Shown one piece after another: positions 11,115 to 20,024 of a stretch of DNA of 64,000 nucleotides. A program made the translations under genes and the position numbers. The stretch is from NCBI RefSeq assembly GCF_003946145.1, contig NZ_RHOC01000001.1, forward strand, positions 370,637-434,636, written 5' to 3'. This stretch comes from Levilactobacillus huananensis (lineage in GTDB: Bacteria > Bacillota > Bacilli > Lactobacillales > Lactobacillaceae). Below the pieces are notes generated by a model, which worked only from the letters and a program-made list of their open reading frames with translations, was not told the DNA's origin and did not search any database. Positions within the stretch are counted from its first letter, which is position 1, and each line of letters starts with the position of its first letter.

Positions 11115-12536
11115 ATGAATTATTCTGCATGTACCAGTATTTTAATTGGGCCGCGGGCCACCATGGATGGCTCAGTCATCATCGGTCGAAACGAAGATTC
11201 CAAGGCCGCTTGGCCGAAACACTTCATCGTCCACCCAGCCACCACGGCAACTACCCCGCAGACCTTTGTCAGCAAGGATAAAGATAATGGTTTCACCATG
11301 CCTCTACCCCTGCATGCGGCAAAATACACCGCCACACCCGAATGGACCGATGAATACGGCCTGTTTGAAGAGGATGGCTTTAATGAATATGGTGTCGCCA
11401 TGAGTGCCACCGAAAGTACCTACTCCAACGAACGCGTCCTAGGCGCCGATCCATTGGTTAAGAACGGTATCGGTGAGGAAGCCATGGTCACTGTGGTCTT
11501 ACCTTACGTCAAGACCGCTCGAGAAGGTGTCGCTCTTCTGGGTCAAATCGTTGAGCGTTATGGAACCAGTGAGTCCAGTGGGATTCTCTTCGCCGACCAG
11601 AAAGAAGCCTGGTATCTCGAAACAGGTGCCGGTCATAACTGGGTTGCCCAACGCATCCCCGACAATGGTTATGCCGTTATCGCGAACCAAATGGCTATTC
11701 AGACCATTGACTTCAACGATCCCGACAACTTTATGTTTGCACGAAACTTGCAATCATTTGTTGCGGACAACCACTTGAACCCACATTCCGATCGATTTAA
11801 CTGGCGTGAAATTTTCGGGACTCAAGATCAATCCGACTTGTACTACAACACCCCTCGGGTCTGGTACGGTCAGAAACAATTCACACCAGCCGTCGAAGCG
11901 CAACCGCAATCATTTGAGTTACCCTTTATTCAGTACGCGGATCGGCTTTTATCTGTAGATGACGCCCAGGATTACCTGAGCAGTCACTACCAAGAAACCC
12001 CTTATGATCCTGTCGGTTCTGGTACCGAAGAACAACGCACCATGTTCCGACCAATCAGCTTGGCCAAGACACAAGAATCTCACGTCTTACAGATTCGGCC
12101 TGACATGGATCCAGCCTTAGCTGGCATTCAGTGGCTTGCCATGGGCGTGGCTGCTGAGAGTGTCTACGTGCCATTCTACGCTGGCATTGAGAGCACACCA
12201 GAGGCTTATCATTCTGGTCAGGTCACCTATGATAGTGAATCAGCCTACTGGGTTTACAAGCACGTCGGTGTCCTTCTCGATGCCCACTACCACGACGCCT
12301 TGCCTGCCGTATCAGCTGTGCAAAAGGAATTACGGATCGCCTTCAAGCAGTCCGTTAAGCATACCGATGCCGTTGGGCGGCAATTGTCCGGCCCCGAATT
12401 GAACCATTTCTTAACGCAACAAGCCAACGAGAACGCCGCATTGGGAATTCGGCGCTACCGTGAGCTAGCGGCGACCTTGATTACGCAGGCCACCGACCTA
12501 GGTCCTCTGAACTACCATCAGGATCTTAATTTATAA
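11115..12536 (+). CDS. pepD: C69 family dipeptidase (PepD)
   Basis: Ntn-hydrolase dipeptidase of family C69, releasing amino acids from dipeptides in the cytosol. The start is ATG 11115, preceded by GAAAGGAG; upstream in-frame ATG 11004 lies in the AT-rich promoter region. The nucleophile is Cys6 in MNYSACTSILIG, followed by DGSVIIGRNEDS, the typical N-terminus of lactobacillar PepD enzymes. The protein is 473 residues, normal for the family. A YjeM-type amino acid permease starts 53 bases downstream with no terminator between, so co-transcription is likely and links peptide breakdown to amino acid exchange. Confidence 0.92.
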   Translation: MNYSACTSILIGPRATMDGSVIIGRNEDSKAAWPKHFIVHPATTATTPQTFVSKDKDNGFTMPLPLHAAKYTATPEWTDEYGLFEEDGFNEYGVAMSATESTYSNERVLGADPLVKNGIGEEAMVTVVLPYVKTAREGVALLGQIVERYGTSESSGILFADQKEAWYLETGAGHNWVAQRIPDNGYAVIANQMAIQTIDFNDPDNFMFARNLQSFVADNHLNPHSDRFNWREIFGTQDQSDLYYNTPRVWYGQKQFTPAVEAQPQSFELPFIQYADRLLSVDDAQDYLSSHYQETPYDPVGSGTEEQRTMFRPISLAKTQESHVLQIRPDMDPALAGIQWLAMGVAAESVYVPFYAGIESTPEAYHSGQVTYDSESAYWVYKHVGVLLDAHYHDALPAVSAVQKELRIAFKQSVKHTDAVGRQLSGPELNHFLTQQANENAALGIRRYRELAATLITQATDLGPLNYHQDLNL

Positions 12537-12589
12537 CACGGTCGGGACTGGTCTGTGACTAGCCCTCACCACTAATGGGAGATTAAATA

Positions 12590-14098
12590 ATGGAAACTCA
12601 AAAAAAGATTAAATTATCAAATTTAATCTTGATGATCTTTACGGCCATTTACGGCTTCGCCAACACGACGGTTGCCTATGACCAAATGGGATACGCAAGT
12701 ATTATTTGGTACGTTTTAGCTGCTTTACTGTTCTTCTTACCGAGTGCCTTAATGTTGGCCGAATACGGGTCAACATTCAAGGAAGCTAGAGGGGGAATCT
12801 ACTCCTGGTTGGCCGGTTCCATCGGTGAAAAGTGGGCCTTCATTGGGACCTTCATCTGGTTATCATCCTGGATCATCTGGATGGTTTCCACGTCGACGAA
12901 GGTTTGGATTCCACTTTCAACGTTGCTATCCGGTGGCGACAAGACACAGACTTGGAGCTTCTTAGGCCTGTCTTCCACCCAAACGGTGGGTCTCTTGGGG
13001 ATTTTCTGGATCCTTGCCGTGACCTTCTTCGCTACTCGAGGGATGAATTCCATCGCCAAGATTTCTTCATTGGGAGGAATCTTCGTGATGTTTCTGACTG
13101 GCCTGTTCCTGGTTGCCAGTGTCATTATCTTTTTCTTAAACGGTGGTCAACTCGCCGAACCAATCAACGGCGCCCACAGTTTCATTGCCTCACCAAATCC
13201 TGAGTTCTCATCACCAATGGCCCTACTGTCCTTCATCACGTATGCGGTCTTCGCGTACGCGGGGATGGAGTCCATGGGTGGGATTACTGATAGTATGGAC
13301 AAGCCTGAGAAGACCTTCCCTAAGGGATTAATCATCTCAACCATTGCCATCACCATCATGTACTCCCTGTCCATCTTCCTATGGGGGATCAGTGCAAATT
13401 GGCACAGCGTCCTGGGTAAGAGCCAAGTCAACTTGGGGAACATTACCTATGTCTTGATGAACAATCTCGGGGTTGTCTTAGGCCACGGGATGAACTTATC
13501 AACGGCCTCTTCAATTGGTTTAGGTCACCTGCTAGCCCGGTTAACTGGACTGAGCATGTTCATGGCTTACTTGGGGTCCTTCTTTGTTCTGGTTTACTCC
13601 CCACTGAAATCCTTCATCTTGGGATCGTCACCAAAACTGTGGCCCAAGAAGATGACGCGGCTCAACAAGGTCGGCATGCCTGCCTACTCGATGTGGATTC
13701 AAGCCATCGTCGTAGCTGTCTTCATCTTTCTGGTGGCTTTCGGAGGCTCCGCAGCCAACGAATTTTACTTAATCTTAACCGATATGGGGAACGTCTCCAC
13801 GTCCTTCCCTTACCTGTTTCTGATTGGGGCCTTCCCATTCTTCAAACGTCGCCAAGACCTGGAACGGCCCTTCGTTATCTTTAAGAGCCGTCTCTGGACC
13901 AACGTCATCGTTGGCTTGGTTCTGGTTATCTTAGTCGGTGGGATTGGCTTTACCTGTCTCCAACCAATCTTAGATCACGATTACATGACGGCCTTCTGGA
14001 CCATCATCGGCCCAATCTTCTTCGGGGCTGTAGCCTGGATCTTCTACTACAACGGCCAAAAACGTACTGTTGCAGAGACCAGCACCAACGAAAATTAA
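12590..14098 (+). CDS. yjeM: APC-superfamily amino acid transporter, YjeM-like
   Basis: Polytopic amino acid permease or antiporter of the glutamate/GABA antiporter group. The 502-residue protein has about twelve hydrophobic segments. It keeps the helix-1 motif region IFTAIYGFANTTVA, the family segment EARGGIYSWLAGSIGEKWA near residues 66-84 and the helix-6 region YAVFAYAGMESMGG. The YjeM assignment rests on overall length and these motifs; substrate is unproven. ATG start preceded by GGGAG. It follows the C69 dipeptidase in the same orientation and ends at a strong terminator. Confidence 0.85.
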   Translation: METQKKIKLSNLILMIFTAIYGFANTTVAYDQMGYASIIWYVLAALLFFLPSALMLAEYGSTFKEARGGIYSWLAGSIGEKWAFIGTFIWLSSWIIWMVSTSTKVWIPLSTLLSGGDKTQTWSFLGLSSTQTVGLLGIFWILAVTFFATRGMNSIAKISSLGGIFVMFLTGLFLVASVIIFFLNGGQLAEPINGAHSFIASPNPEFSSPMALLSFITYAVFAYAGMESMGGITDSMDKPEKTFPKGLIISTIAITIMYSLSIFLWGISANWHSVLGKSQVNLGNITYVLMNNLGVVLGHGMNLSTASSIGLGHLLARLTGLSMFMAYLGSFFVLVYSPLKSFILGSSPKLWPKKMTRLNKVGMPAYSMWIQAIVVAVFIFLVAFGGSAANEFYLILTDMGNVSTSFPYLFLIGAFPFFKRRQDLERPFVIFKSRLWTNVIVGLVLVILVGGIGFTCLQPILDHDYMTAFWTIIGPIFFGAVAWIFYYNGQKRTVAETSTNEN

Positions 14099-14110
14099 GC
14101 GATTCTAATC

Positions 14111-14151
14111 AAAAAGGTGGTTTACCGAGACCTGGTAAACCGCCTTTTTTT
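14111..14151 (+). terminator. terminator after the dipeptidase-permease pair
   Basis: Stem built on GGTTTACC / GGTAAACC extended by AAAAAGG / CCTTTTTTT, with T tract. Confidence 0.92.
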
Positions 14152-14255
14152 CGTTGATATTTTCCCAAATTTCTCCGACAAAACTTCTTGCCAAAACATG
14201 CACAAAAAAAGCGATTAGTCAGCGCCACAAACACTCACTGACTGACCGCCCTTTG

Positions 14256-16253
14256 TCATACTCTTCGTTTCAACGTCCGGTCAGGTGCTTGACCAATAAA
14301 CAATGGCACCCGTTCCTCGACGACGTCACTAAAGCCCAGTCCATACCACCGCTGTGGCGATAGACTGATACGTTGTAACAGAAGCCGCCCACCAATCAGG
14401 ATCAGATCGTCAATTGGGATGTTCTCTTGAGCACCCAGATCCTGGAATTGTTGATTCAACATGATGAATTTGAAATTCCCAACCTGTCGATTTGGCATAC
14501 TGGAATACCGTGGCGTCTGATCCGTCAAGATCCCTTCCTCCAGGAGGTCATTAACGATCTGACGCAGGTAGACGTTCAAACGCTGAGGCTTCTTGAAGCC
14601 CAGATAGAGTTGTACGTCCATGACGTTGTGTGTACCTAACGTATTGACCGAATAAGAACACTCGTAGGGCGTATCGGTCTCATTAACCGTCACGAACCAG
14701 TAGACCGCGGCCCGCTTAGGCTGTTGGTCCAAAATGGAGTAAATGATCGCGCGTTTGATCTGATAATCCGGCGTAACCTTACTAATAAACACCAAATTCG
14801 TCGCAAACGATGGAATCTGATCATCATGACTGAGCGCCGTTAACTGTGGCAAAAAGTCCAAGAGTGACACGTCTTCCGTGTTTTCCAAATAAGCGTCTCG
14901 TCGTAAATTCCCGTAATACCAGAAGACCATGACCGTCAGAATCACAACGGTGATCAAAAGTGTGACGTAGCCACCGTGAACAAACTTGGCAAGACTGGCC
15001 AATAGGAACAGACTTTCTAATAAACCGAAACTAACGACATAGATCTTAGCTAATACTGGATGATGTTTCTGGACAAGAAAGGCGTGAAGGAGCAATGTCG
15101 TCATCAACATCGTCATGGTGATCGCTAACCCGTAGGCCGCCTCCATGTGACTGGACGTCCTGAAGTACCAAACGACGCTCAAAGTGACGGCACACAAGAG
15201 CCAATTTACGGCGCCGACGTACAGCTGACTCTTAACCTTGCCAGGAAACTTAATCCGCAACCGAGGGAGAAGTTTGAGGCCAATGGCTTCGTGAACCAGC
15301 GTGTACGAACCCGTGATCAACGCTTGAGAGGCAATGATAGCGGCCACCGTCGCGATGACAATCGCAAAGAGCCGCCACGCCGTTGGGACCATAGCATAGA
15401 AGGGATTAATCCCTTCCGTCGCCAAAACTTGTTCCGCATGGCGAATGACCCAGGCCCCTTGACCCAGATAACTCAACATCAGTGTCACGTAGACGAATGG
15501 CCAGGTGCCATAGATGTTCTGCTTACCAACCTGACCCATGTCCGAGTACAGCGCCTCGGCCCCAGTCGTTGCCAGGAAGACACTTCCCAAAATAAAGATC
15601 CCCTGTTTATTCAGTGGACTCATCAGAAAGGTGATGGCATAAGTCGGTGACAGCGCCTTTAAGATGGCTGGATAGGTCCAAAGGTTGTGAAGGCCCACCA
15701 ATCCAATGAAACTAAACCAGATGAACATCATGGGTCCAAAAGACCAGCCGATTCGTTCCGTCCCGAACCGCTGAACGAGAAAGAGTCCCAGCAAAATTCC
15801 TGTAACCACCAGAAGTACCCAGCCCTGCCCGGCACTAAAGTGCAATGGGCCTAACGTCTGACCCTTTAATCCTTCAATGGCCGAAGTCACAGTCACAGCC
15901 GGGGTCAAGGTCCCATCAGCCAATAAGGCTGCTCCACCGATCAAAGCCGGCACAATCAGCCATTTGGCCTGTGGTCGAACCAGCGCATACAGCGCAAAGA
16001 TTCCGCCCTCATGCCGGTTATCAGCACGCATCGCCAATAAAATATATTTAATCGTCGTAATCAACATCAGCGTCCAAAAAATCAAGGAGATACTACCCAA
16101 CATAATCGGCGCCGTCGCCGCTAGCGAATGCTTCCCGGACTGAACCAAAATGGCATTCATAACATACAACGGTGACGTTCCGATGTCTCCATACACGATC
16201 CCCAACGTGATGAGCATCCCCACCGTGGACAATGTCCGTGTCGATTTTTTCAT
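14256..16253 (-). CDS. kup: KUP/HAK family potassium uptake transporter
   Basis: Potassium-proton symporter of the plasma membrane. The 665-residue protein has about twelve membrane helices in the first 450 residues, starting with the hallmark [14 protein letters not shown] (residues 18-31) and containing [11 protein letters not shown] and [10 protein letters not shown]. The hydrophilic C-terminal domain of about 200 residues is typical. The ATG has GAGGGGGG upstream. The length is near that of other lactobacillar Kup proteins. No second kup copy is adjacent. The gene appears to be transcribed alone. Confidence 0.95.
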   Translation of the reverse strand: MKKSTRTLSTVGMLITLGIVYGDIGTSPLYVMNAILVQSGKHSLAATAPIMLGSISLIFWTLMLITTIKYILLAMRADNRHEGGIFALYALVRPQAKWLIVPALIGGAALLADGTLTPAVTVTSAIEGLKGQTLGPLHFSAGQGWVLLVVTGILLGLFLVQRFGTERIGWSFGPMMFIWFSFIGLVGLHNLWTYPAILKALSPTYAITFLMSPLNKQGIFILGSVFLATTGAEALYSDMGQVGKQNIYGTWPFVYVTLMLSYLGQGAWVIRHAEQVLATEGINPFYAMVPTAWRLFAIVIATVAAIIASQALITGSYTLVHEAIGLKLLPRLRIKFPGKVKSQLYVGAVNWLLCAVTLSVVWYFRTSSHMEAAYGLAITMTMLMTTLLLHAFLVQKHHPVLAKIYVVSFGLLESLFLLASLAKFVHGGYVTLLITVVILTVMVFWYYGNLRRDAYLENTEDVSLLDFLPQLTALSHDDQIPSFATNLVFISKVTPDYQIKRAIIYSILDQQPKRAAVYWFVTVNETDTPYECSYSVNTLGTHNVMDVQLYLGFKKPQRLNVYLRQIVNDLLEEGILTDQTPRYSSMPNRQVGNFKFIMLNQQFQDLGAQENIPIDDLILIGGRLLLQRISLSPQRWYGLGFSDVVEERVPLFIGQAPDRTLKRRV

Positions 16254-16403
16254 GATTGACCCCCCTCATCTGACGCTACCCCCATCATAGCGGGTCACCC
16301 AGAGAACCCCAAGTAAGCGGGCGCAATTGGTGCGGTGACTAACCTAAGTTGGGCCAAAATGAAAAAGGTGGCTAATCGTTTAGGTCACCAAACTAGTTTA
16401 CGG

Positions 16404-16706
16404 CTACGTTGCTCGGTGATGTCGGTCATGTGCACGGTGACTCTCGATGATGACCCCCGTAATCAGGATAATGGTCCCCAACCAGGTAATTCCCATCCCG
16501 GGATTCAAGGCTTGACCAGTGACACCGGTGGCAACCTTGTTAATTCGGTAGAAAACCAGATGTCCCAGTCCCAAGGTTAATTCACCGCGACCCGTGGCAT
16601 AGAAAGTCGCGTATCCCAAGAATATCACTACGGATAACCCCACCGTCGCGAGTAACAAACTCTCTAAGATCCAAGTGACCCATTGCAGTCTTGCGGTCTT
16701 GCGCAT
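16404..16706 (-). CDS. small two-helix membrane protein, unknown
   Basis: Predicted 100-residue protein, family not recognised. It has two strongly hydrophobic segments (about residues 12-34 and 72-92) separated by a polar stretch, and a histidine/arginine-rich tail (ESHRAHDRHHRAT). The start is ATG 16706 with GGAGG six bases upstream; the GTG at 16715 falls inside that site. Codon use looks like the neighbours. A long imperfect hairpin (GGTGA / TCACC arms near 16330 and 16385) lies downstream and may terminate it. Confidence 0.6.
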   Translation of the reverse strand: MRKTARLQWVTWILESLLLATVGLSVVIFLGYATFYATGRGELTLGLGHLVFYRINKVATGVTGQALNPGMGITWLGTIILITGVIIESHRAHDRHHRAT

Positions 16707-16794
16707 TGCGCCCACCTCCTAGTCACAGGGTACACGCCGATGCAAGGCCCCATAAAGTACCGCGACTTCTCAGCTGCGGTGAACAAACGAACGC

Positions 16795-16838
16795 AAAAAA
16801 AGCCGCCCCCATTCCTGCGAATGGGCGAGCGGCTTTTC
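16795..16838 (-). terminator. terminator of the ABC-LytTR-DUF3021 operon
   Basis: Stem GCCGC / GCGGC plus CCCATTC / GAATGGG, closing on a run of seven T on the minus strand, about 165 bases after the DUF3021 stop. Confidence 0.78.
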
Positions 16839-17004
16839 AAATCTAAGAAACTCCGGCTTGCTAATCAATCTCTCTGAATTACTTTATTAGCATCTCTTAA
16901 ACTCTATTAAATAACTATACAGGATAAAGTAACAATCGTCAAGGATTATTTTTGATTTATTTTCAGTGGTCAATCTGCAAGGGCTCATCCTACCTTGTGT
17001 CTAA

Positions 17005-17391
17005 TTACTTATTTCGTTTCTGCAACGCCCGATTAATCTTGACCACGCGAAAATGCTGATCGACGGTCACTGCCAACCAAACCATTGCGTATAGCGGCAC
17101 GAAGATCGCCCAGAAGGACCAATCGATCGACCAAACATTAACTGCCATATAACCCATCGTCAAAAGAGCAGTCCCAACTAAATGAATCCCCAGTGCTAGC
17201 GGTAGCGGTAGTCCTTCGTAGCCATCATCAAAGATCAGGCTCAGCAGACCAATGGCGGCACTTAACACGAGTAAGCTCACGGCATTAACGACTGAGACGT
17301 GCGCGGGAGTCACACCGATGGCGATTAGGATCAGGTAGACCACGGCCCCATAACCCATGCCATTCATCGCATAGCGGAAAATCTTAGTCAT
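17005..17391 (-). CDS. DUF3021 family membrane protein
   Basis: Predicted 128-residue protein with four membrane helices covering most of its length and a basic C-terminus (INRALQKRNK). The pattern fits DUF3021 proteins, which are typically encoded directly after LytTR-domain regulators. ATG 17391 is preceded by GGAGG at six bases; the GTG at 17397 overlaps that spacing. By analogy with other LytTR regulatory pairs the membrane protein may restrain or signal to the regulator; this is inference. It is the last gene of a four-gene minus-strand operon. Confidence 0.82.
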   Translation of the reverse strand: MTKIFRYAMNGMGYGAVVYLILIAIGVTPAHVSVVNAVSLLVLSAAIGLLSLIFDDGYEGLPLPLALGIHLVGTALLTMGYMAVNVWSIDWSFWAIFVPLYAMVWLAVTVDQHFRVVKINRALQKRNK

Positions 17392-17401
17392 GTTCACCCT
17401 C

Positions 17402-17857
17402 CTATAGGCCTAATTGGCCCATTAACTGTTTGACATACTTACGGCTAACCGCCGTCTTGACCTGATCTGTGAGGATGGCGGTCATGTTCCCTGAAAAGCT
17501 ATCCTCTAAGGATTGGAGGTGATCCAGATTCAAGACACCATGCTTAGAAACTTGAACGAAAGTTGGATCTCCCAATCGCTGGACCAGGTGACGTAACGTC
17601 TCATGCGTCGCGACTGTTCCCGTCGTGGTATATAACAGGAGTGTCTCACGTTGCACGTCGGCAAGAATAATTGTCGCCGTCTTCACCATCACTAAGCGAT
17701 CTGGGGTCTTCACCGGGACAATTCCCGGATGTAGTGCCTGATAGTTCTCAAGATAAGCTGAAATGGCTGCGGTTGCGGGACTTTCGGTGGCTGCTTGGAT
17801 CACCACCAGCGGATCCATGGGATCGATCGCTGCATTCTCCTCAAATTTATGTCGCAC
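17402..17857 (-). CDS. LytTR domain DNA-binding regulator
   Basis: Stand-alone LytTR transcription factor of 151 residues with no receiver domain. Residues about 57-148 form the LytTR fold, with the diagnostic ending FVQVSKHGVLNLDHLQSLEDSF and AVSRKYVKQL. The start is GTG 17857 preceded by a G-rich site at six bases. It lies between an ABC exporter and a DUF3021 membrane protein in one operon. In this layout the regulator probably controls the operon itself. Binding sites were not identified by eye. Confidence 0.88.
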   Translation of the reverse strand: MRHKFEENAAIDPMDPLVVIQAATESPATAAISAYLENYQALHPGIVPVKTPDRLVMVKTATIILADVQRETLLLYTTTGTVATHETLRHLVQRLGDPTFVQVSKHGVLNLDHLQSLEDSFSGNMTAILTDQVKTAVSRKYVKQLMGQLGL

Positions 17858-17878
17858 CTTGATCCCCCCATTTTTAAC

Positions 17879-18754
17879 TTACCGTTCACGGATTACTCGC
17901 CGCCGATGCCGGATTTGAATCCATTCCGGTCCCAACGCCAAAATGACCGCACCGATTAACATTAATCCCATTATGTGATAAGTCGCTTGTGGGGTCAATA
18001 AGTTAGTCCACTTTAACCGGATACCCATCAATTGATCAAAACTAGCCAAAGCCGTCGAATCCCCTCCAAAAGCCGCGGTCAATTTGGACCCCATCAAAAA
18101 CTCCCGATAGAGTGCGGCCACATAACTTCCCGGAATAAATTTAACCAGATTCTGAGCAAAACCGGGCAGAAGTCCAATGGGGATATACGTTCCGACTAAG
18201 AATCCCGCAGCGGTCCCAATAATTGTCTCCAGCTTATTCAGACTGTTCACTGAGTGAATCGCGCGAATGAAGCTGGCATTGACAGCCGTTGCCAAAATTG
18301 AACTAACAACCATAAGTCCCAAGGTATTTCGGATTTCAGTTAATGACAACGTCAATCCGTCTGTAACATAGAAGCCCCCCCACATAATGCCAAACATCGC
18401 GAGTTGCATCAGAAACCCAATCACTGCCGCACTACAGAGATAGCTGCCAAACAGGCGCAGTGGTCCCGCATCAGTTAGCCCGAGATCTTCAGCGATGTGG
18501 TCTACCTTATCGGTCACCATGAGCGATAGACTGGTCAGGGTCGTGGTCATTCCCGTGATGGCTAACGTGCCGCCTATCAACCAGCTATCCAGTAATAACC
18601 GGGCATTAGGGACTTGATGCCAGCTTGTCAGCATATTTTGCTTCAAGAATACCAGATAAAGGATAAAAGAAATGAGGGCACCTAACAGAGAGAAAAATAC
18701 GCCACTTCGATCCCGAAAGTATAAGAGTAGGTTACGTTTGATCATCGCTATCAT
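17879..18754 (-). CDS. ABC-2 type transporter permease
   Basis: Membrane subunit of an ABC exporter, 291 residues with six predicted helices: an N-terminal helix after MIAMIKRNLLLYFRDR, and the ABC-2 core region GFLVGTYIPIGLLPGF in the fifth helix area. It starts one base after the stop of the ATPase gene and therefore pairs with it. Cargo is unknown; LytTR-linked exporters of this design are usually implicated in resistance or bacteriocin-related functions, but nothing here specifies a substrate. Confidence 0.88.
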   Translation of the reverse strand: MIAMIKRNLLLYFRDRSGVFFSLLGALISFILYLVFLKQNMLTSWHQVPNARLLLDSWLIGGTLAITGMTTTLTSLSLMVTDKVDHIAEDLGLTDAGPLRLFGSYLCSAAVIGFLMQLAMFGIMWGGFYVTDGLTLSLTEIRNTLGLMVVSSILATAVNASFIRAIHSVNSLNKLETIIGTAAGFLVGTYIPIGLLPGFAQNLVKFIPGSYVAALYREFLMGSKLTAAFGGDSTALASFDQLMGIRLKWTNLLTPQATYHIMGLMLIGAVILALGPEWIQIRHRRRVIRER

Positions 18755-18755
18755 C

Positions 18756-19616
18756 CTAACGCATCTCCTTTCCCGTCAACGCCAGAAAGGCATCGTCCAT
18801 GGTACCCGGCCGAAATTCAAAATTACTAATTAACTCACGATTGGCCGTCAAAATGGCCAAGGCCGACTGCACATCCGGCAGTCTGAAGGTCAACTGAGTG
18901 TCTGTCACTCGCGTTGGACGCTGGACAATATTGGCCGCCAGCTGTGGGACATTGGGGGAGGTCATCGTTAGTGAATCCGTCGCATAGCGCTCCTTGATTT
19001 CAGCTGCTGTGCCGTGAACCAGCACCCGCCCATGGTCAATAATGATGACGTTATCTGCAGCGTCAGCTTCGTCCAGATAATGGGTCGTCAGGATCACCGT
19101 CATTTTTTGTTTGCGCTGAAGGTGCTGGACCAGATCCCAGATCGCATGTCGCGTCTGAATGTCGAGCCCGGTCGTGGGCTCATCTAGAAATAAAATGCCT
19201 GGACTGTTGAGTAAGGCCCGGGCAATGTCGACTCGTCGCCGTTGCCCACCGGATAAGGTGCCATACCGTTGCGTCATGAAATCAGTCAGTCCCAGTTGTT
19301 GGCTGAGGATCTTAACTCTGTCAGCCGAAACGTGGCGATACTGGTCCGCTCGAATCTGCAGATTTTCTTGGACCGTTAACATAGCATCAAGAACACTTCC
19401 TTGGAAAACGACTCCTATCCGCGGCTTCTGGTCATAAACCACACTCCCAGCGGTCGGTTGACTCAACCCAATCAATAGATTCATGGTCGTCGACTTGCCT
19501 GCGCCATTAGGTCCCAATAAGGCCGTAAAGCTCCCCTTTTCAATTTGGAGGTCTACCGCATTAACGGCGATTCGGTCACCAAATGTCTTGGTTAAATGCT
19601 TCGCTTCTAATAACAT
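18756..19616 (-). CDS. ABC transporter ATP-binding protein
   Basis: Nucleotide-binding subunit of the same exporter. Motifs in order: Walker A GPNGAGKSTTMN, Q-loop VFQGSV, signature LSGGQRRRVDIARAL, Walker B ILFLDEPTTGLD, and H-loop TTHYLDEAD. A C-terminal DUF4162-like tail of about 80 residues follows. I favour ATG 19616 (MLLEAKHLTKTFG, 286 residues) with GGAG nine bases upstream; ATG 19625 abuts the site. The ribosome-binding site can be sequestered by a hairpin at 19624-19642. First gene of a minus-strand operon with permease, LytTR regulator and DUF3021 protein. Confidence 0.92.
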   Translation of the reverse strand: MLLEAKHLTKTFGDRIAVNAVDLQIEKGSFTALLGPNGAGKSTTMNLLIGLSQPTAGSVVYDQKPRIGVVFQGSVLDAMLTVQENLQIRADQYRHVSADRVKILSQQLGLTDFMTQRYGTLSGGQRRRVDIARALLNSPGILFLDEPTTGLDIQTRHAIWDLVQHLQRKQKMTVILTTHYLDEADAADNVIIIDHGRVLVHGTAAEIKERYATDSLTMTSPNVPQLAANIVQRPTRVTDTQLTFRLPDVQSALAILTANRELISNFEFRPGTMDDAFLALTGKEMR

Positions 19617-19623
19617 CTGCCTC

Positions 19624-19642
19624 ATCTCCTATGTCAGGAGAT
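19624..19642 (-). promoter_or_regulatory. hairpin covering the ABC ATPase ribosome-binding site
   Basis: Perfect seven-base stem ATCTCCT / AGGAGAT with a five-base loop. The right arm on the minus strand contains the AGGAG used to translate the ATPase, so folding would hide it. Confidence 0.55.
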
Positions 19643-20024
19643 TACACCTGAGATGCCCCTACTGTCTCTACGATCAGGACAAGTGGTCACGTTGCTGGGT
19701 TAAGTGGCCAGAATATCCAGGTGAAAGTTCGACCTTAAAGACCGATTGGCTATCATCCAGGCCCAGTCACTTCTTTAAAAAGTCTTCAGTTGAAGCACCA
19801 CGATGTCCCCATTGTAATCCTGGTCGTTTCTAACTATAATAGTACCTATGCAAAATTAAGAATAGCGTGAGCTAGTTAATCGCTGGGTATTGCTTCGTTG
19901 ACCAGTGTGATACCTTTGAGACTAGTTTAAAGTACTTAGAACCCTGCAGTAGCATGTCCATTATTGCAGCGAACTTTCAGGGGATACATTTTTTTAGGCT
20001 TAATGAGGAGAGGTTTTCAACCAA
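19643..20024. other. intergenic region upstream of the ABC operon and acyltransferase gene
   Basis: About 380 bases without a supportable gene. Minus-strand TATTATAG near 19838-19845 could be the ABC operon -10, which would give a leader of about 200 bases. TTGACC at about 19897 on the plus strand might be a -35 for the acyltransferase, without a good -10. No known riboswitch motif was recognised; T-box signature TGGNACC is absent. Confidence 0.4.

Noticed and set aside
15147..15650. 167-codon plus-strand frame inside kup
   Set aside because: Antisense to a well-supported membrane transporter; composition is that of a shadow and there is no supporting context.
16879..16932. TTACTTTAT / ATAAAGTAA inverted repeat
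   Set aside because: Nine-base AT-rich arms with a 36-base loop are expected by chance in such sequence, and a better terminator is close by.
19643..19850. T-box riboswitch ahead of the ABC operon
   Set aside because: The leader length would suit, but the conserved T-box sequence and a matching terminator were not found.
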